Assembly (NCBI GenBank): GCA_012295275.1
Contig: CM022665.1
Location: 11,681,976-11,745,975 of the forward strand
From: Chrysomallon squamiferum
Lineage: Eukaryota > Mollusca > Gastropoda > Neomphalida > Peltospiridae
Length of the DNA stretch: 64,000 bases
Direction: 5' to 3'
Shown here piece after piece: positions 40,067 through 54,159 of this stretch (positions within the stretch are counted from its first letter, which is position 1; each line of letters starts with the position of its first letter). Made by a program: the position numbers and the translations under genes. The notes beneath the pieces are model-generated. The model searched no databases. It was not told the DNA's origin and was given only the letters and a program-made list of their open reading frames with translations.

Positions 40067-40190
40067 TTCATTTTTAAAATCTCCTCAAGAAATAAAACAA
40101 AAACTCACCTTGTTTAACATCAAAGTAAAACATAACTGCAATAAAACAGAAGTAAAAAGAGCAAAGCAAGGAAACAAGTGTTTCAGCCAT
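36005..40190 (-). CDS. Gene I-B: lectin-CUB receptor with ITAM-like tail and 2 tyrosine repeats (intact)
   Basis: Exons: 40109-40190, 39378-39689, 38423-38761, 37642-38190, 37119-37212 and 36005-36452. The sum is 1824 bp, giving 607 residues, all junctions in phase (phase 1 to the TM exon, phase 2 into the tail). Residues: signal peptide 1-27, SUEL-type lectin 28-131 (closing LVLAHYEC), divergent CUB 132-244 with several N-X-S/T sites, stalk 245-427 with Ser/Thr runs and six 14-residue units of the TTKLNxNSTSS type, TM 428-458, tail 459-607. The tail begins basic (RIKKNN) and has YCEI-x9-YTEI, then VYCTKDD, and only two DDEMKVNDIYYQ units plus a fused one. This is the best-preserved gene of the type and the reference for judging I-A. 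SUEL/RBL domains often bind galactose or rhamnose; the strict YGR and DPC sugar-site motifs are altered here, so sugar binding is open. Confidence 0.87.
37665..37917 (-). repeat. 42-bp coding repeat in the I-B stalk
   Basis: About six 14-residue units of the form TTKLNxNSTSSxxD, each with an N-glycosylation sequon (NST) and Ser/Thr for O-glycans. II-A keeps about two units, II-B about three, and I-A about five, partly degraded. Variation is in multiples of the unit, so stalk length can change without breaking the frame. Confidence 0.85.
39984..40062. repeat. (GA)n in intron 1 of gene I-B
   Basis: A pure dinucleotide run, the same site as 17800-17865 but about 13 bp longer. Confidence 0.95.
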
Positions 40191-43100
40191 ATTTCTACTT
40201 GAGAATGTCAGTCAATCCTGTTTAACATAAGGAAAGGTTTTTACTTTGATATAAAAAAGAGATCATGTGAAACAGGAAGATATTTAGAAAAAGTTAACAA
40301 TAAAGCAAACACAGAGTTTACGCAAATCATGAAAGCTTTGAAAGTAATAACACTTTTTTTTCCCACAGATATTCCTTTCATAGGAGAGTCAGAGTTGAGG
40401 GTAGGAGGGGGGTGGGTCAGAGGAATTTAGTGAGTGTAATCACTGGACATAATACTGATATTGGCACACATATCAGTTTATATAAGCTGACTGCAAAACA
40501 GCAAAGAAAAGAAATCTATAAATATTAAAGTAAATAGAAAGTGTTGTTTTGCACTTCTTTTTAAAGGGATAACAATCATAATCATGAGAGTTTGTAATGT
40601 TCACAGAACAAATGTAGATACAATCAAAATTTATATTATTATGTTTGTAGAATGGAAAATTAGTTCAGAGGTAAAAGTGTTGCTATCTCTCTGTCTGTTT
40701 CTTTGTTTGTCACTATCTAACTGTCTGTATATATGTTTATCAGTACATCAGGGTTTTTAATTATTTTTGTCTTTGTGATAAGTAGAAATGATATCACATC
40801 TCTCACACATCTGGGTTTGCACCTTATTTCCTTCTTTCAACAAAACAAGTGAACCTTGGTTTATTACACTGGGTACCTTAGTCTGGCAGTTTCACACAGA
40901 AATGAGTCACACTTAGATGATTATGTAAAAAACATGTGACTGGTATTAGATTAGATTAGATTTCATTTTTATATTACAGACCTTTTGAGTTTATTATAAT
41001 GAGAAATTTTTGAAATGATTAATATTATACTGTCAGGAGACAAGCGTAATTTAATGTGTGTGTGTGTGTGTTTTTCTGCATGTATGTATGTACCTGTAGT
41101 TAAAAACACACAAAAAATAATTTTAAAGTGAAATTATATTAACATTTAAAGTATTTCAAAATAGAGCTTCACATAACAATTAATGTGCAGCTTTAAAATA
41201 GCTATTTTATAAAAACAATTTTAAAAGAACTATTTAATTTAGTATAGATCTGTAAAACAGCTATTATATTAATACAGAGATTTAAAATAATAAATTATTT
41301 TTTTAAATGTTTAATGTAATCGCAATTGTTAAAACATATATATATATAGTGAAGTAAAATAAATAAAATAAACAAATAAAAAATAAATAAAATAAAATAA
41401 AATTAAAAAAAACCCCACTAATTTACAGATAAAGTTCTTAAGCTTTCCATTCCCATCAACTTTTGAAACAGATTTTTAGTTATGAAGTGACGTATAAAAT
41501 ATTACCTTCATGTTCTAAAATAAATACAAAAAAGTCAAATTAACATTTGTAAAATTGTATCACACTGATTATATTTTAAATACTTTACGTGTTTTCCTCT
41601 TTTAACATTACCAAATTGTTTGCATTTAACTCATTTGAGATCTATAATCTATCATTTTTTTCTCTTTTTTTTTTCTTAATAAATATTTTATGTACATTAA
41701 CATTTTGTTGGCCAGGCAAAGCTTAGAATGTTATTTTAGATTTCAGTACATCTTGGTATCCTTTATGGAAATTAATCATAGACACTTTTGTCATTGACAA
41801 ATATCAAGATGATATGTAACATGACATGGTAACATAATGAAATAAATGGCCTTGTGAGAGCAATGTTGATCCTTCTGCTGTCTTTCTCATCGTACTGTTG
41901 CAATGGTAATCCATGTTTTTATTCTAACAAATACAAAAGTTCTATACCGTGTGTAGATGCACTTTTTGGTTCATTAATGTATCTAAATTATAATTTAATT
42001 TTTTTCCCTGCAACTATATTTTTGAGCTATGTTTTTGAGTATCATAATGTTAATTGTCTTCTATGACTTTTGCTTCATAATCTAAAAGGTAATATTATAC
42101 TTTTTATTATAGAATTTTCTTTGTTATAATTAATTAAGTGAAACACTCGATGAAAACACCTTGTGAAGTATTTTCTTAAGAATGTCTCTCTTTTTATCCT
42201 GTTTCTATTGAAATTTAAATAAAAAACATTCTTTTACTGACGTTTCATGGAACTCATAGTGGCTTTTAAACCAAAATACAGATTTTCTTTAATTATGATT
42301 TTTAAAATACATTTCTTCTAGTTTGAAATGAAGGAATATTTAATATGGTCTACATATATGATAAAATAAGATGAAGATATTAACATTATTAGACTGCATT
42401 TTGAAGCATTTAGTATTTGTATCTTTATAATCTCTATTTCAGTTTTAATTTCATGTAATATAACCAATTAACACATTTAGATCTTTGCTTGTATTTTTGT
42501 ACTTTACTCGTACTTACTTAAACATTTTTAATTCATTTTAATAATCAAGTAAGAATACAATATAAACAAAACAAAGCTTTTCAAATATTTATTATCAGAT
42601 AATAGATAACTATCAGTTATAATATACTCATACACTCATATCCTATATTACACTCTTGTTAAAACAATGCTAATTTAATAAATAATATCATACTAAATAT
42701 ATGAAGCAAATGTAAGGGAAACATGAAAAAGATCGCTTATCTGTATCATCTGTATAATTATTAATTCACTGGTTTAATAATGATAGCAGCAGTAGTAGAA
42801 GTAATATAATAAGCAGAACTGTAAGGAGGTAACTGTATATGAACATATGTATGTATGTATGTGCATTGGTATATATGCATGCAAGTGTGTATATGTATAT
42901 ATATAATTATGTGTTTGTTCGTTTATGCACGCATGTATTTTTTTTTTATTTGTGTATTTAAGAACTAATGAGTTTTAAAATAGTAATTAACGTATATCTT
43001 TAAAATAGCTATTATTTTTTAAGCATTTAGTATTTGTATCTTTATAATCTGTTTCAATTTTAATTTTATGTAGATATTATGGATTAAGACATTAAAATTT

Positions 43101-43567
43101 CTGCATTTATTTTTGTGTTTAAACATTACTGATTCATTTTTGTAATCATTTAAGAGTACACTATAAATAAAACAAAGCATTCAATTAAATGTCATTTAAA
43201 AGATATACTTCCATTAAAAGCAATAACAATTTATTTAATAATAATATTATTATAAACATCAGTTTTATTAATAAATAATATAAATATTACTTATCTTTTC
43301 TTCCTTTGAATAATATCACTTCTGTTTACATTTGATATAATTATTACAATACCTGCATAAATAAAATTATATTTTTAAATAAGGTTTGAAAGAAATATTT
43401 GAAAGAAAGATATATAACTATAGTAGCAGTAGCAGCAGCAGTAGTAGCAGTAGTTGTAGTTGTAGTAGCAGTAGTAGTAGTAATAGTAAATAATAAGAAA
43501 ATACTAATAACTGTTAAGAGAAGACTATGTGTGTTTGTGCATCTTTATAAGAGTCTTTGATTGTTTT
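40191..43567. other. Upstream region of I-B and 3' flank of II-B
   Basis: No supported gene. It aligns with 17.99-21.38 kb with small indels, including a shorter (GT)n near 41.06 kb and AGC/AGT repeats at 42.78 and 43.42 kb. Confidence 0.55.
40477..40484 (-). promoter_or_regulatory. Candidate TATA box of gene I-B
   Basis: TATATAAA on -, about 290 bp upstream of the ATG at 40190, at the same spacing as in I-A. The C-rich block (about 40406-40420) is also kept. Conservation may reflect only the recent duplication. Confidence 0.3.
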
Positions 43568-44336
43568 TTAAATATGAACAGACAACTTTTCATAGACATC
43601 ATTGGGTGTTCTTGATGAAGGATTCAAATGTTCGTATTCATTTTGTCCAGAATTAACAGAATTTCTCTCTCTCGTAGAATCTTGACCATTTGAAGACGTC
43701 AGATCGTTCTGGTTTGTTTCAGCTTGTTCAACAGGATTTGAAAAATTGACGTAACTATTTTGCTGAGACTTTTCTCTAACGTGAAAGTTGTTATTTAATT
43801 GATGACTGACATCACTGATTTCAGAATTTAATTGTTGTTGGTTGTTTGAAGATGCGTGATCATTTTGGTTAGTGATATCTTCATAGTGATTAACAAAGTG
43901 GTTATCTTGAGAATGTTGAGTTAAATGAGAACTGTGTGCATTCTGTGCAACTTGACCATTGTTTTCTACATCATCTAGTTCGTAGCCTCCATCACTCATC
44001 ATTGTGTTTTGGTTTGTTTGTGTAGGATTAGTGGCAGACATTTCTTGATTGTTAGATTTTGTCTTTCTGTTGTGTCTCCTGAGATGCCTGTAAGATATTG
44101 AAAATGTATATAAATTTATATATCAGAATAGAAACACATTGTTGATATATAAATAATAAATAAAAAAATAAATAAATTAAAAAAAAAAAATTAATAAGGG
44201 GAAAAATAAAAGAAAATAGTCAAAAGCAAAAGACAACAAGAATTACAAAAAAACAAGCAAAGAAACTTTTCTATACTGACATTATTAACAAACATATACA
44301 CATAGATGGACCGACAGACAGACAGACAGACAGACA

Positions 44337-44373
<37 letters not shown>

Positions 44374-47300
44374 AGAGCGCAAAAATTAAATATGTATATT
44401 TAATAAGTCAAACATATATAAAAATAGTCAAGTTAAAACAAATATCAACTCTCCATCCAAAACAAACCACAAAATCCTATTGTAAGACACTCACACACAC
44501 AGAGACAAACAGAGTGCAAAAGTTAAACATATATATTTAATAAGTCAAAATAAAAAAGTCAAATTAACAATTAAAACAAAAATCAACTCTTCTACTGAAA
44601 CAAACAACAAAAAGAATAGTAAAATATAATCCTGTAATGATTTTTTTCTTTTGCAAAAGAAGAAAATAAATAACTTTGTTTGAGAATTATTATAATTCAC
44701 TCACCAAAACAAAATACTGCTTACTGTAACAAGGAGTAGAAACAAAACTGCTGTCAAAACTGACAATGCAGTAACAGTGGAAATGTTGTTTTCTTGACTG
44801 CAGTATTCTGCTAATTAAAAAATAAGTAAATAAATAAAAAAAATAAAAATAAAAATAAAAAAATGAAAATAATAAAAATAATAATAATAATAAATAAATA
44901 AAAAATGTAAAACAGTTTAAATAATTTGTTATATTAGTAGTAAATAACAGGATATGAAAAAAATAATTTATATAAAAATTTTTATGAGAAAAGAAAGAAT
45001 GAAAGAAAAAAGAAATATAAATAAACATACAATAATAAAAACAATTTAAATAGTAATAATAATATTAAAAAAATTATAAACCTGGTTGTGTAAAGCCAAT
45101 ATTTACAAATATTTATAAAATCAAAAATACTTAAATTGAAATTTGCAATATATTAATTAAACTTTACTGAAATAAAATAAAACTAATCAAAATAAATATA
45201 TGTATGTGTGTAGGTGTGGGTGTATGTATAGATATGTATCTATATATGTATGTATGTATGTAACTGACTACTACTATTAATAATATTAATATAAAAGTGA
45301 ATATTCTGTTGTACTGGACAATAAACAAATATATATAACATTACAATTAAAATACAACAGAACAACAACAAAAAAGATACCTTCTTTCCCATTAAGTGCT
45401 GAGTGGTTGCTGAAAGCTGTTTCAGAGGTACTGACATTGTTCAGCAGTTTTGTAGTGAAGAATGAAGATGAAGTACTGTTATTATTCAGTTTTGTAGTGA
45501 AGAATGAAGAAGTACTGTTATTATTCATTATTCTGAGTTATTATTCAGTTTTGTAGTGTCTGATGATAATGTGCTGCTGATAAACATGGTCACTGATGTT
45601 GATTGTGTTATTGTGGTTGAAGCTGTTGTCTGGTTCTTGCTGTGAGAAACTTCAGTAGACATGTTTGTGGTTTCTGCTGCTGTTGTAGAACTATCAGTCT
45701 CAGGTTTCACTGCTGTTGTTGCTGTTGTTGATGTTGATGTTTGTGTGGAGTCTGGTATTGTTCCAGAAGCTGTAGTGTCTGTACTATTCCTTGTGTAAAT
45801 ACAGCTCAGACTCATAAGAACATCAGGTGATCCTGTAATAGAATTGTGGGTGTGGGTTTGTGTACATCTATGTGATGTAAGTGTGTCTGTTAATGATGTA
45901 ATGTATTCTTTCAACAAATATAAAAATAAATTAATATTATTAAGGAATTATTAATCCGTTTATAATTTTTTTTGTTTACCTTTTACCTGTATCCATATAT
46001 TATGATTTCTGCTTGTTTGACTGTAATACTCTATAAAAACACTTCCACCATATCCTGGTATTATGTTATTTATCAGTCTTTCTTTAGTGGTATTTGATGA
46101 TATTTGATAATTTAGGTTCAAGTCAGATGTAATATTCAAATACCACTTCTCACTCATAGTTTTATTTCTATAAAAGTCAGCAATTATAACTTGTATGTTT
46201 TTTCCTTGAATTTCACAACGACACATCACTTCATCTGAGTGAAACTGAGGATTCTTGAGGAAAACTGAGACATTGACTGTTTGTCTTGAGATTAGAACAC
46301 ATGTCAAAGTTAACTGAATCTGAAAAGATATAAAAAAAAAAAAAAAAAATAAAAGAAATAAAAATCAAAAACAACATGAAATAAAATTTGAATTAAACCT
46401 CAGATTTGTTTTTATTTGTATAATATTTACAAAATAATTTTAAAATACCACTAAAATGTTAAAATTCTGCATCATTTCACACACACACAAAATAAAAACA
46501 CACACACAAAATATATATTTGTTTTTTGCTTTTAAATATTTTTAAAAGATTTTAACTATCCTGTTTTTATTTTGATTTTTTAACATCAGATATTAAGGTG
46601 AATTGGATTTCTGTAAACTTTTTGTATTAAAACAAATAAACAGTTTATAAATAAATAATGACTAACAGTCATCTATAGTTAATTAGCGGAAGATCAGAAA
46701 TAACTTTACATAGGCTGTTTAAAATTGTTCAGAAATTTATATAAGAAGGAATAAGAACTCTAAATCTTCTGATAAAATATTTTTCATATATTACTAAGAA
46801 TAATTAAAACTCAAGTAAAAATAGTGAAATATTATTCTAATTATAATAAGAATGATATTTGATATTTAAAGAAACAAAATTGATATATTTTAGAAAGGCA
46901 GTTAGATAGGAACCATGAAAAATGGTATATATGTGTATGAGGAGAAGAGGTAGATATAAAAATATGAAGAAAAAAAAATGCAGGCTTCAAATGTTTTAAA
47001 AATTTAATTATACAAACCTGGAACACATTCATAATGAGCTAATACCAGGCGTCTACCAGAACAGTTGAAATATTGAGGATTGAAATATTCAGTACACTGT
47101 GTTTTACTGTTGCAGTTTGTCTGTAGTTTTATATGAGATGACATTTTGTTGTTTTCTGCTGTCTGTCCATGACATTTGTAATCTGGTTTACATGTCTCAC
47201 TGGAACTGCTGTTTGAATAAGACTCTGATAAAACGTGAATCACTGAATTGTTGGAACAAGCTAAATCCACTGTGTATGTATTATCTGTAGAACATTTCCA

Positions 47301-49059
47301 TAGTTTATGCTGTTGCAAACCACACACTAAATAATAATTAAAAGAAAAGAAGAAATAAACAAATGGTATTAGTGGAACAGACACATATATACTGAATGAG
47401 AATTATTGTTAACTTCTAATATAATTGTATGTATGTATGTATGTATGTATGTATGTATGTATGTATGTATGTATGTATACATGTATGTGTGTATGTATAT
47501 ATGTATGTAGTAGGTAGGTAGGTAGGTGTGTGTGTGTGTGTGTACATGTGGGTGTGGATTTGTGTACATCTCTGTGTTGTATGTATTTTGTGAGTGTGTC
47601 TGTTAATGATGTAATGTATTCTTTCAACAAATATAAAAATAAATTAATATTATTAAGGAATTATTAATCTGTTTATATTATCTAGTTCCATAGTTTAATT
47701 CGTTGAAAACCACACACTACATAATAAAAAAATAAAGACTATTAAAAATATTGGAACGTAGAAACATTGTTTAAATGTCAACGATTGTAATGAAGTTATA
47801 AATATTCAGAGTGGTTACATTTTTTCTTAATATAAAATACACGAAAAAACCCACCCAAAAAACCCACCCAAAAAACAAAACAAAAACAATCCAATAAAGA
47901 TTTAAAAATAATTTTACATGACTAATCATCAGGCAGAAAATATTTAGATTACATTTTGCATCACAGAACTAGAAATCTTATTGTTATTGTGTTCTTGAAT
48001 TTCAATAACAACCAATATATCAAACATACGTACACACACAAATATAAATTCTTTTTATATACTGTCGACCCTTGATTTCACGGACTAATACTGGGGAGCA
48101 ACGGTTCAGAAAACACTAAAGTCTGGGAAATCGCAAATGTAAACATTAACCCTAAAATTTACTGAAACATTAAACTTTGTTATGCTTAAGAGTTATATAA
48201 TACAGTAATATAATAATGTAAGAACAGAATGTAGATACATGTATTAATTAAAAAAAAAAAAAATCAACAAATGTGATACAGTATATGTAAAGAAAAAGTG
48301 TAGGAAAATGTAGGCAAAATAGGGTGAAGTTAAGCTAGGATGGTTATGGGTGCAGTTGTAAAAGTTACTCTTACATTGATGGAAAGTGAGTTGAGAGATG
48401 GTTGCCATGATCATATAACTTAATAGTTCCTACAGGTAAGGTTTCAGGTGGGAAATGGTGGCAAGTTCACATTTTGTAACTTTGTCAGTTTTGGTCCGAA
48501 TGTCCCGAAATCCGGAAAACCGTGTTCTGTGAAATTGAGGGTCACAATACAAATATCTGCTACCTACAGATCGACCTACATACATTCACACACACATGCA
48601 CATACATATACATATATGCAGCTTACACATATGCACATTCACCCTCACATACAGAAACCATAGAGACAGACAGATAGATGAATGGATAGGACTATAATGA
48701 GAAAAATAGATATTAACTGCTAGAGAGACCGACAGATGATTAGACACATACAAATAGATAGACAGACAGAGAGATATTTAGATGACAGTTACATAAATAT
48801 ATAGATGATGCTTACATAAATATACAGACATACAAACAGATAGAAAGACAGACAGTTTGCTAGACACGCAGACAGATACACAGACATATTTACTGAATGG
48901 ACGTTTCTTAGTAATAACAGAAATCTCAGTAGTATGTATGGTTTACCTCTTATGAATAAAAACCAAAATGAACCCACCTTGTTTTGTATCCAAGTAAAAT
49001 GTGTATACGATAAAACATAACAGTATCGAGCAACGTGAAGAAATTCTTGTTTCTGCCAT
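43568..49059 (-). pseudogene. Gene II-B: lectin-CUB receptor with ITAM-like tail (CUB and stalk exons broken)
   Basis: Exons: 48978-49059 (signal peptide), 47018-47326 (lectin), 45980-46319 (CUB), 45381-45832 (stalk), 44705-44807 (TM, starting EYCSQENNISTVTAL) and 43568-44087 (tail). The CUB exon is 340 bp where its relatives have 339. One inserted base near 46285 (TCTCAAGACAAACAG against TCTCACAGAAACAG) shifts the frame to an early TGA. The stalk exon has an irregular repeat join with TAA at 45528-45530 and a second frame change. The two shifts cancel in length but not in stops. Signal peptide, lectin, TM and tail are intact; the tail keeps YEDI, YVNF and YEHL-x10-YEKL. Intron 1 (47.4-47.7 kb) contains intron and exon fragments of another copy. 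It is a recent pseudogene or a damaged allele; base-level assembly error cannot be excluded. Confidence 0.78.
47400..47725 (-). repeat. Insert in II-B intron 1 with a lectin-exon relic
   Basis: Positions 47.43-47.68 kb repeat the CUB-stalk intron found at 38.2-38.4 and 45.85-45.96 kb (shared TGTCTGTTAATGATGTAATG). This is joined at about 47684 to roughly 35 bases of the 5' end of a lectin exon with its old acceptor (CCATAGTTTAATTCGTTGAA, then ACCACACACTA). It is a deletion scar of a further gene copy. The left part is a long (TATG)n. Confidence 0.65.
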
Positions 49060-51089
49060 TCTACCATCTGACAGAAAGTTGTTAGTTGATCAGCTAAGAT
49101 AAATTCTCAGTCTTTTGTTAAATATAAAAGTCACACTACGTGTTAAAAATACAGCGATCTTGTAAAGCAGGAAGATATTTAGAAACGTAAGTACAGCGTT
49201 CATCAAAAGGCTTTACAAATAATAATGTAGACACAGATTTTTTTATGCACTAATTTTGTATGCGTGTCATTATTAATGTGTGTGCGTGTTTGTATAATTA
49301 TGAATGTTTTTGAATATAACACAGTTATATTCATTTGCTTCTATGACCTTTGGTTCATAATACAAGATCGTTGTATTATACTTTTTTATTACATAATTTC
49401 CTGTGTTAAACTGGAAAGTTTAATTAATCACGTTATATTTAAATGTACTGTTATTGAAATTAAAATTCTTTCGTAGACCGTCATCAGATGTTTTATGAAG
49501 ACAGCATATTTATTTATTTTACGATCTTAATTTTCTTCTTTTTTTATGTTTATTTTATATTCTTTAAATTTAAAAAATAATAATAATTATTTTCGCCTTC
49601 ATGAAAAGCATATTTTAGTTTGTGGAATTTTTTTGCTTGTGAAGTAATTTACAAAAGCTAATATGAGTGAATACTTCTATGAATTTACATTCTTTCAATA
49701 AATAAAGTAAAACTCTGTTTTGTACTCCGAATAGCCAAGTCTGACAAACCGTCAACAATAAAATCTTCTTCTTTTTCATGCATGAGTGATAAACTGGAAT
49801 GAACAATAAGTAAAATGCTTGTATAAAATCATCCAGGCTTGACGGATGGATGTAAAATTTGCTTTGTGAGTTCATTAATTGTATGTAATATACCAAGACA
49901 TCCGTGTGCAAATTTAGACTGTGCACCATTCACCCCTACGTACACAAACACACTCTTACACACATCAGTATACTTCATTTCATATTAAAGGTTTGGGAAG
50001 AACCAAAAATTAATCACTTGTTTTCATTAATGATTAAATGATTAATTTGATTTAATTTAAGCATATGTACTACGGTTGTATTATATTAACACTTAGGTTG
50101 ATAAAATTCGTTGATATTAGTACCTCAAATTATAAAAATAATAATAGCAATAACAATAATATATAAAAAAAAATAATAATAGTAATAATAACAGTAACAA
50201 CAACAACAACAACAGCAATACTAAAAATAATAATAGTATATTACAATGTTCGACAATAATATCATATTATTAAATGGGTTAGTAATAATAATATATCACG
50301 CATAAACCTCTCTAAAAATAATATATGACGCATAAAACGCGCCAGTAAATAATATCACATATTGTTATTAAAAGTCACTAACTAAAGTATACAACATATC
50401 AAACAGGTGATCACATTGTGTACAACTACTAACAATAACCTATCTAAGAATAACTCATTACATAATGATTATAAAAATATTCAAGACATATCTAGGAATA
50501 ATAAAATATCTTTAAAAATTCACGAATTTCTAAATTATATAATTTTATTATCATTTTTTCTTTCTTTCTTCTGGAAGCATTCTATAATTAAAATACGTAT
50601 AACACACTCATACACGCACAGACACAGACACACACGCGCGCGCGCGCTGACACACATTTAGAATATAAAAATGTATTCAGGAGGATAGGTCATTTTAAGG
50701 AAGATATAATTTATTTAGAAAGTGTTTCCTCCCAACCCCAGGAACTTGTATCTAGGATTAACAGATTACGTATAATAATGTTATTCTGGAAATGTATACT
50801 TCACAATGTCATTTATAAATATTATAACATATTATAAATATTATAACATATTATAAATATTTATAGAAAACGGATTTTCGAACATGTACATGACTAACAG
50901 GGACGTTTTCCAACATCTAGGACATCAGAATGAAATATTACAAGAAAAACATTTAAAGCAACATTTTTAGGACTAACAAATCAAAATAAATAATTAAATA
51001 AATAAATAAAATTTTTAAAATAACGAATATATTGAAGATTACTCTATGTTAGATTATAAAGAAATTTTCAGAAACACAGACGAAAAAGA
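49060..51089. other. Intergenic between II-B (upstream side) and III-B (3' side)
   Basis: Near-identical to 25.84-27.84 kb, with small differences such as an extra 21-base stretch near 49.34 kb and a repeated TATAACATATTATAAATAT near 50.83 kb. No gene is seen. Confidence 0.5.
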
Positions 51090-54000
51090 TCACATGTAAT
51101 ATAGTTCATTATCTTCCATAAAACAGCCAGGCTTGCAGGAGTCTTGACTGTCTTCTTCTGCTACAAGTTTAGCATGTTTACTCTTGGGCAATGTGCTTTC
51201 ATAAACGTCCTTGTCTTTCACGAGTGCACCTGGAAGACATAGAGGAGGCTCGGACGCTGGTCTGCCGATGGCGTCAGCTGGTACAGAGTACGGATGCTCG
51301 TCCTCGGAGTCTTGTTTCTCTCGTTTAGAATTTTTCAGAGAGTCTAAAGGCAGCATGTAAGGAACGCTGTCCCTTGACTCCACTGGCTGTTGTATCGAAT
51401 TACCGACTGGTTTATTCTTACCAGACTCTGCAAGAATGGTATCAGGAGACTGTTCCTTGTTGGTGTTTTTTCTGGAATTACCATCATTATCAGCCGTTCT
51501 ATTTAGACTGTGTTCATTTGTATTCTTATCTGAAATAAAGCCAATCATTCTGTAGTATAAATCTGGTTTATTTTCTTTCGTGTTTGCTGCTTCGGTTACT
51601 TTTCTTTGTTTGTTTGGAACAACGATCGCATAGTCATTATTTATTGGAGGCTTCTCTTGGTCGATTTTCGAGGATGAATTGCTTTTATCGAATTGTCTTT
51701 CTGATTTTCTGGAACCTTCAGACGACTTTACGCACGGGTTAGCATAACTGTATCCATTGCTGTTGATTTGTTGATAATTAGATTCCCAAGGATCATCTTT
51801 CAGGTGACTTTTACTTATCGGAGTGGTAACGACGTGGGAAGCGTCGGCGACCATCTTTGGTTTGCCATCCTGGTTATCCAGGTTAATTTCAGTATAGTCG
51901 TGAAGTTCCAGCTTGTTGTGATTAGAATTATCGCAACTCTCATCCATCTGAAAACATTTATTGTCATACTCCATGTCTGTAGTTTTCTTTTCCAAGTATT
52001 CCTTTCTGTTAAATCTTCTTCTGCAATAAAATATAAAAAATATCTCACTGAAAGTAAAATCAAATATGTATAATCAAGTCAAATCATTAAAAACAGTTCG
52101 ATAAAAATATTGGTATGGACTACATCTCTTTCGGAAATCGACTGATAACAAGCAAACAGCATTATTAATTAATAAGAATATATGCAAAGTACTGGTTGAT
52201 CATAAACTCACCTGATAACAAAAACACCTGTAATTGCTGCACCAACGAGCAGTATTCCCAAAATTGTTGATATCACTATTATTATAACTGTGGTTCTTTT
52301 GTTTTCTGAAAAAAATAAATATTAAAAAATCCAGATCTTAGATGTGTTTAAATATTCTATTGATTTTTGTAATTTCATTATTATTATTATTGTTATTGTT
52401 ATTGCTATTATTATTATTGTTGTTATTATTAGTATTAAATTACATTTATAAGACCATATACGTAGTAGCAATAAAACACACACAGACATGCATATTAAGG
52501 CATGTAATAATAATTTGTACTAATATTCACCTATGCTTTCTAAATCTTTTAAATTTTCATTTCTTGTCGAGGTAACTGTTGACGTGAACGTTGATGGTGG
52601 TGAGGCACCTGTTGATAAAGATGTTGCATTCAAATGTGACACTGTAGCTGTGGATGTTGTCAGTATATTCATGTCTGATATATTGCCATTGCATTCAACA
52701 GTTATTTTACTGTTGTTTGCTGTAATAGAAAGAAATAAGAAAAAAAATGCATGACTGAGTAAATTTGTTAAGGTAATGAACAATAACAAAAGTTCATACA
52801 TTATATATTTATAAAACAAAACTCTCGCAATTAGTCTTTGCAAACAATAAAGTATAAAAGCAAATTTACGAGAGAATATTAGGAGGCAGACATTTAAAAA
52901 ATAATTTATGATGTTAGTACGTACTCTTCGCAATGTGAAACAAACATCATTATAGTTTCCCTATCCTCAGTTTATCACGACTTTCTTTCATAACAGCAGT
53001 GGACTGTAGAAAATAAAATTACAGAATGAAATTGAAATAATACATGCATATTAAGAATGAATTTGACATACCCTTTATCTCCATCCATACATTCTGTTGA
53101 GACTGATTCTTGTTGTTGTAAAATATCTGAACTTTTTTCTGTGACTGAGCAATAATTAGGTTTTTCTTTTGTAAAAGACAGTTTTCAGTTGGACACAGTT
53201 CCACAACATCTCTTTCTGTATCCCATAAAACTGTTGTAGAATTCACTACAGTGAAATCTGCAGCTTGTGTATAATTATCTTCGTACGAAAAGTCTAAACT
53301 GAGTATTTGAAATGCCATTAAATCGCCACTTGCTGTTAATAGGCACGTACATTTGTTATATGACGCATTTGACTTTGGGAATCCAGGGCTTTTCAAATGC
53401 AACATTGAATCTGTGTTTTGATATTCGTTGGCACAAATGTCAAAAGTATTAGAATCTGAAATATAAAATATTATAAAATATTATTAGTTATCTTGTTGGA
53501 AAAGAAAATTCTTACTTCAAGAAGGCAAATGCAAAATCTTAATTTCCAGTCACATAATACAAATTACTATATATATACGTTATAGAAACTCCGTATAATC
53601 AGCAGTTAAGTAAAAATCACTGACTCTAGATACTGACACATCCAGCCAAACATCAGATACAGAAACTGATGACATGAATACCTGTCATACCCATTTCCAC
53701 ACATCAAGTTGCAATGCAAAGTCACAGAAAGAGACTCATCAAGTCCATTTGAAGCAAGCAGAACGAATGGTGAACAGAAACAACATATCTAATTTACCGC
53801 GTAAATAGAAGACAATGTTACTGTTCACATTCTAAAAGAAGTCGATGATATCTCTGAAATATTCCTGGCGTATGACTGAATGCAGTAGCAATGAGCTTTA
53901 CTTAGTAACCATCAAAAGTGGCATTCTGAACAGAAAACTTTGTCGCAACCAGTTTGAAGTATTCGACTGATGATGTCTGCTCCCAATTTATTTAATTTGC

Positions 54001-54119
54001 CTCGTGTGTTACGTTCACTCGAGATTCAAAAACATTGTGATGCATGGTGCTCTAAAGGTATGGACGATATTTGTATATCATAATTGTTGGCTGAAAAGTG
54101 TATTGCTGAATTGTTGAAC

Positions 54120-54159
<40 letters not shown>

